Assembly (NCBI GenBank): GCA_047621325.1
Contig: JBLHLT010000008.1
Span: 1-64,000, forward strand
DNA from: Bermanella sp047621325
GTDB taxonomy: Bacteria; Pseudomonadota; Gammaproteobacteria; Pseudomonadales; Oceanobacteraceae
Direction: 5' to 3'
DNA: 64,000 nt
Position 1 is the first letter of the stretch, and the number at the start of each line of letters is the position of its first letter. Below the pieces are notes generated by a model that saw only the letters and a list, made by a program, of their open reading frames with translations, searched no databases and was not told where the DNA came from. A program made the translations under genes and the position numbers. Below, one piece after another: positions 60,250-64,000 of the stretch.

Positions 60250-63081
60250 CTATAGGCCCAGTGCATCCTTAATCAATCGCTCTTGTTGCTCTAAATGCAA
60301 CGCCATATAACCTGCTGCAGGCGATGCTGAAGCATCACGACCAGCGTAGTCTAAATACAAACTTGAACCGTGCTGATTAACCACACGACGCATGTGATGC
60401 TGGGAACTGTACCAAGCACCTTGGTTCATAGGCTCTTCTTGACACCAAACCGACTCTTTTAAATTTGTATAAGGGGAAATCGCAGCGAACAACTCTTCTT
60501 CAGGGAAGGGATACAACTGCTCAATACGAACAATAGCAACATGTTTCATTTCTTCTGTGCGTCGGCGATCGATCAGATCGTAATATACTTTACCGCTACA
60601 CAAAACGAGACGCGTAATATCTTTTGGATTGACGTCTTCGACTTCAGGAATAACATTCTGGAAAGAACCTTGCGCAAGGTCTTCCAACGTACTAATGGCT
60701 TCTTTGTGACGCAATAAACTCTTCGGCGACATAACCACTAACGGCTTACGTAACGGGCGAATAGCCTGACGACGCAATAAGTGAAATATTTGCGCAGGTG
60801 TTGAAGGCACGCACACTTGCATATTGTGCTCAGCACATAATTGCAAATAACGCTCCAAACGCGCAGAGCTATGCTCTGGCCCTTGCCCTTCATAACCGTG
60901 AGGCAACAGCATGGTTAAACCGCACAAACGGCTCCACTTATGCTCACCACTCGAAATAAACTGATCCATTACCACTTGAGCACCGTTGGCAAAATCGCCG
61001 AACTGAGCTTCCCAAATTACTAATAAATTAGGTGTGGTTGTTGAATAGCCATACTCAAAACCCAGCACCGCTTCTTCGGATAGTAATGAGTCATGAATCG
61101 TATACGTTGGCTGATCGTCACTCATATTTTGCAATGAACAATATGACGCGCCATCTTTTTGATTATGCAAAACCGCATGACGGTGCGAGAACGTACCACG
61201 TCCCACATCTTGACCCGTTAAACGAATAGGGTAGCCCTCATCGAGTAACGTTGCGTATGCCATTGTTTCTGCAAAACCCCAATTAATCGGTAATGCACCA
61301 GCGGCCATTTTACGGCGATCTTCGAGAATTTTATTAACCTGACGCTGAACTGCAAAACCATCAGGAACATCTTGCATTTTATTTGCAAGCGCTTGTAATT
61401 TTTTGAGATCAAATTCAGTACTAACAACCATACTGTTGTCGTGACCAAGGTACGGCGCCCAGTCTACAAACATTTCAGATTTAGGTTCCGTCACTAAGCT
61501 TTTAACTACGTGTTTACCTGCCTCTAGGGCATTGCGGTAATCTTCATCCATGGTTTTAATGATTTCATCATCAACTACACCACTTTGATTTAACGTCTCC
61601 GCATAAAGTGTACGAGTTGTCTTGATAGCTTTGATGACTTTGTACATAAGAGGCTGAGTCGCAGATGGCTCATCGGCTTCATTGTGACCGCGACGACGAT
61701 AACAAACTAAATCGATGACCACGTCTTTATGGAATTCATTACGGTAATCAACCGCAAGCTGGGTCACAAATAACACCGCTTCTGGATCATCACCATTTAC
61801 ATGAAGAATCGGTGCTTGAACCATCTTGGCAACGTCAGTTGCGTATTCAGTAGATCGTACGTCTTCACGTTTGTTCGTGGTAAAGCCTACTTGGTTGTTC
61901 ACTACGATATGTATCGTACCACCGGTTTTATAACCACGGGTCTGAGACATCTGGAACGTTTCCATCACCACGCCCTGACCCGCAAACGCGGAGTCACCGT
62001 GAATGGCAACGGGCACAACTGTTTCACCAATAGTATCGCCACGACGATCTTGGCGTGCACGTACCGAGCCTTCAACAACTGGCGATACAATTTCAAGGTG
62101 AGAGGGGTTAAACGCCAGCGCCAAATGCACTTCGCCACCAGGGGTCAGTACATTTGAAGAAAAGCCTTGGTGATACTTAACGTCACCAGAGTGGTCAAAC
62201 TGAGCCTTACCATCAAATTCATCAAATAAATCTGAAGGAGCTTTACCCAGTGTATTAATCAAAAGGTTTAAGCGACCACGGTGCGCCATACCAATTACAA
62301 TTTCTTTGGCACCATAAGTACCACAGCGCTGAATCAACTCATCCATCATCGGAATCAATGATTCACCACCCTCAAGACCAAAGCGCTTTACACCTGGGTA
62401 CTTTGAACCTAAATATTTTTCTAAACCTTCAGCTGCCGTTAAACGCTCAAGCAAATGTTTTTTCGCTTCATCACTGTATTCAGGCTTTGCACGCACACTT
62501 TCGATGCGCTGCTGAAACCAGCGCTTCTCTGCTGTATCAACAATGTGCATAAACTCGGCACCTACTGTTTGGCAATAGGTCTTGTCTAGCGCGGCAACAA
62601 TTTCAGATAAGGGGGCTTCTTCTTTACCAATAAACAAAGAGCCTGTTTGGAAAATACTGTCCATATCCGCTTCTGATAATTCATGGAAGCGTAAATCTAA
62701 ATCGGGAACCTGCTCTCGCTCCATAATTCCTAATGGATCAAGCTTAGCATGCTGATGACCACGGAAACGATAAGCATTAATTAATTGGAAAACACGTAAC
62801 TGCTTTTGATCATAGCCACTTGAAGCTTGGCTTTGCGTTACGCTACCAGCATGACGCTGATTCTTAGAAATAAGAACAAACTGCTCGCGTATAGGAGCAT
62901 GAGGAATGTCGTTAAGACTACCACCCTCTACTCTTGGCAGGGTCGCAAAATAACTACGCCATTGTTCAGAGACCTGATTAGGGTCCGTTAAATATACTTC
63001 GTATAGCTCTTCTATGTACGCAACATTCCCACCAGCCAGTTGGGACGTACTCCATAGCTGCTCCATCGAGCCTTCGTGCAT
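60250..63081 (-). CDS. sucA: 2-oxoglutarate dehydrogenase E1 SucA
   Basis: A 943-residue thiamine-diphosphate decarboxylase, the first component of the 2-oxoglutarate dehydrogenase complex. The N-terminal QLYE-like segment (YIEELYEVYLTDP, about 21-33) contacts E2. GMAHRGRLN (about 265-273) and IHGDSAFAGQG with NNQVGFTT are the ThDP/metal sites, and GEAQFGDF-like WEAQFGDFANGAQV (about 690) belongs to the transketolase domain. Length and order are normal for the family. sucB starts 33 bp downstream. A 272-bp spacer with the sdh terminator lies upstream. Confidence 0.97.
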   Translation of the reverse strand: MHEGSMEQLWSTSQLAGGNVAYIEELYEVYLTDPNQVSEQWRSYFATLPRVEGGSLNDIPHAPIREQFVLISKNQRHAGSVTQSQASSGYDQKQLRVFQLINAYRFRGHQHAKLDPLGIMEREQVPDLDLRFHELSEADMDSIFQTGSLFIGKEEAPLSEIVAALDKTYCQTVGAEFMHIVDTAEKRWFQQRIESVRAKPEYSDEAKKHLLERLTAAEGLEKYLGSKYPGVKRFGLEGGESLIPMMDELIQRCGTYGAKEIVIGMAHRGRLNLLINTLGKAPSDLFDEFDGKAQFDHSGDVKYHQGFSSNVLTPGGEVHLALAFNPSHLEIVSPVVEGSVRARQDRRGDTIGETVVPVAIHGDSAFAGQGVVMETFQMSQTRGYKTGGTIHIVVNNQVGFTTNKREDVRSTEYATDVAKMVQAPILHVNGDDPEAVLFVTQLAVDYRNEFHKDVVIDLVCYRRRGHNEADEPSATQPLMYKVIKAIKTTRTLYAETLNQSGVVDDEIIKTMDEDYRNALEAGKHVVKSLVTEPKSEMFVDWAPYLGHDNSMVVSTEFDLKKLQALANKMQDVPDGFAVQRQVNKILEDRRKMAAGALPINWGFAETMAYATLLDEGYPIRLTGQDVGRGTFSHRHAVLHNQKDGASYCSLQNMSDDQPTYTIHDSLLSEEAVLGFEYGYSTTTPNLLVIWEAQFGDFANGAQVVMDQFISSGEHKWSRLCGLTMLLPHGYEGQGPEHSSARLERYLQLCAEHNMQVCVPSTPAQIFHLLRRQAIRPLRKPLVVMSPKSLLRHKEAISTLEDLAQGSFQNVIPEVEDVNPKDITRLVLCSGKVYYDLIDRRRTEEMKHVAIVRIEQLYPFPEEELFAAISPYTNLKESVWCQEEPMNQGAWYSSQHHMRRVVNQHGSSLYLDYAGRDASASPAAGYMALHLEQQERLIKDALGL

Positions 63082-63236
63082 GACTAAACCACCTTTAAAT
63101 TATGTCTAGGGGCACTACTTTCCAAACCTCCCTGCGTGGATCGACAGATGACCGGATATGGTCTGAAGTTTTTCAAGTAATACGGGGGTTACCCGATTCC
63201 CTGTTGGTATATATATTTTGGTATCTATATAACAGC

Positions 63237-63270
63237 CTAGCAAATATGATGCTAGAGGGCCTTTTTTTTA
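63237..63270 (+). terminator. Plus-strand hairpin with T-run between sucA and sdhB
   Basis: CTAGCA and TGCTAG pair over 6 bp around AATATGA, followed within 8 bases by a run of eight T residues on the plus strand. No annotated plus-strand gene precedes it, so it may end a small transcript from the 63.1-63.2 kb spacer. Confidence 0.35.
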
Positions 63271-63320
63271 TATTTATTTACGCCATGCCTGACGTATTAA
63301 GCTTCAAAAGCACACTAAGC

Positions 63321-63353
63321 ATAAATAAAGGGGCATATAGCCCCTTTATTTAT
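63321..63353 (-). terminator. Terminator after sdhB
   Basis: AAATAAAGGGGC and GCCCCTTTATTT form a perfect 12-bp stem with loop ATATA, within a few bases of the sdhB stop. It separates the sdh genes from sucA. Confidence 0.88.
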
Positions 63354-64000
63354 TTAGATCTCACGGGTCAACAGCATGTTACGAATATGACCTATTGCAC
63401 GGGTTGGGTTCAACCCTTTAGGACAAACGCTCACACAGTTCATAATACCGCGGCAACGGAAAACGCTAAATGGATCATCTAATCCAGCTAAACGCTCTTG
63501 AGTTGCAGTGTCACGACTATCTGCTAAGAAACGATACGCTTGTAACAAACCAGCAGGACCAATGAATTTATCAGGGTTCCACCAGAATGAAGGACATGAA
63601 GTAGAACAACATGCACACAAGATACACTCGTAAAGTCCGTCCAATTTTTCACGCTCTGCAGGGCTCTGCAAACGCTCAATCGCTGGCGCTGGTGTATTGT
63701 TTTGTAAGAAAGGCTTAACCTTTTCAAACTGCTGATAGAACAAGCTCATATCAATAACTAGGTCACGGATAACCGGCAAACCTGGCAACGGGCGCAATAC
63801 TAACTTATTACCTTTAACCGCTTCCGAGATTGGCGTCACACACGCTAAGCCATTTTTACCGCTAATGTTAAGGCCATCAGAACCACACACGCCTTCACGA
63901 CATGAACGGCGATAAGCCAACGTAGGATCTTGTTCTTTAACAAGTGCTAATACATCTAGCACCATCAAATCTTTGCCACCCGGGATTTCGATTTCGTAAT
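63354..64000 (-). CDS. sdhB: Succinate dehydrogenase iron-sulfur subunit SdhB (5' truncated by window end)
   Basis: The C-terminal ~215 residues of SdhB, which carries electrons from the flavoprotein to quinone in complex II. RRSCREGVCGSDGLN gives the [2Fe-2S] ligands. CILCACCSTSCPSFWW and CRGIMNCVSVCPKGLNP give the [4Fe-4S] and [3Fe-4S] ligands. The frame stays open to the window edge, reading ...YEIEIPGGKDLMVLD upstream of the first in-frame Met, so the true start lies beyond 64000. sdhC, sdhD and sdhA should lie further upstream. Confidence 0.96.
   Translation of the reverse strand, partial: YEIEIPGGKDLMVLDVLALVKEQDPTLAYRRSCREGVCGSDGLNISGKNGLACVTPISEAVKGNKLVLRPLPGLPVIRDLVIDMSLFYQQFEKVKPFLQNNTPAPAIERLQSPAEREKLDGLYECILCACCSTSCPSFWWNPDKFIGPAGLLQAYRFLADSRDTATQERLAGLDDPFSVFRCRGIMNCVSVCPKGLNPTRAIGHIRNMLLTREI

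Noticed and set aside
61801..62157. 118-codon frame antisense to sucA
   Set aside because: sucA is certain and highly conserved; the antisense frame has no recognisable pattern.
63102..63482. 126-codon plus-strand frame between sucA and sdhB
   Set aside because: It runs through the sdh terminator into the sdhB coding region on the other strand and has no ribosome-binding site. Only its 5' part could be a transcript.
1..64000. tRNA, rRNA, CRISPR arrays, insertion sequences, integrases
   Set aside because: I looked for cloverleaf-like spacers, repeated spacers, transposase or integrase motifs and flanking repeats and saw none. Absence by eye is not proof; tRNAscan-SE and ISfinder-type searches would settle it.

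Overview
The window looks like the chromosome of a free-living, aerobic to micro-aerobic marine gammaproteobacterium, most like the Oceanospirillales group (Bermanella/Oleispira-type). This placement is an inference from gene content (FabA/FabB-type lipid genes, RlmM, TtcA, SelO, a cbb3 oxidase with its own FNR/Anr, an HsbR/HsbA-type switch) and from the moderate G+C with AT-rich spacers. It was not tested by a search. Nearly all of it is ordinary, densely packed chromosome. No rRNA, tRNA, CRISPR array, insertion sequence or prophage was seen.

Layout. 1-4.2 kb: the end of batA, then batB (fused to a TPR/BatC-like part) and batD, in overlapping order. 4.2-10.3 kb: a small SEC-C protein, a DMT exporter, SelO and the fused cobalamin mutase IcmF. 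10.6-18.9 kb: cspA, a GST-like protein, an M17 aminopeptidase, trhO, a PAS-GGDEF cyclase, tpx and several small conserved proteins, many closed by strong hairpin terminators. 18.9-27.6 kb: an ABC-F ATPase (YbiT type), a monooxygenase-fold protein, an AraC regulator, a compact minus-strand lipid cluster (FabA-like, FabB-like, FabV, ACP), rlmM and a small hydrolase. 27.8-39.1 kb: ccoNOQP behind an FNR-type box, then ccoG, ccoH, ccoI, ccoS, a TauE/DsbD-like membrane protein, fnr, a lysozyme-like protein and ttcA.

39.3-45.4 kb is the most accessory-looking part. It holds a VgrG spike gene with no other type VI genes nearby, an exported unknown protein, greB (TTG start), a single RebB-family R-body gene behind a 492-bp AT-rich spacer, a DnaJ-related protein and an overlapping polysaccharide deacetylase. 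45.4-55.1 kb: a LysR regulator, a YgfB-family protein, an HsbR/HsbA-like partner-switch pair, YbaN, a PstS-OmpA fusion, grxD, a TrhP-type U32 protein, an exported glutathione peroxidase with a DUF393 protein and an SDR, and a SpoIIAA-like protein. 55.2-64 kb: the minus-strand TCA block sdhB (partial), sucA, sucB, lpd, sucC, sucD, with hairpins in several of the spacers.

How it fits together. The TCA block feeds electrons to the respiratory chain, and the cbb3 oxidase is the low-oxygen terminal oxidase under FNR control. IcmF interconverts branched and linear acyl-CoAs. The lipid cluster could supply an alternative acyl-ACP route: its FabA-like member carries a FabZ-like glutamate in place of the catalytic aspartate. 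The best candidates for less-described biology are that lipid cluster, the VgrG/RebB neighbourhood, the PstS-OmpA fusion, and a perfect AT-rich inverted repeat upstream of sucC.
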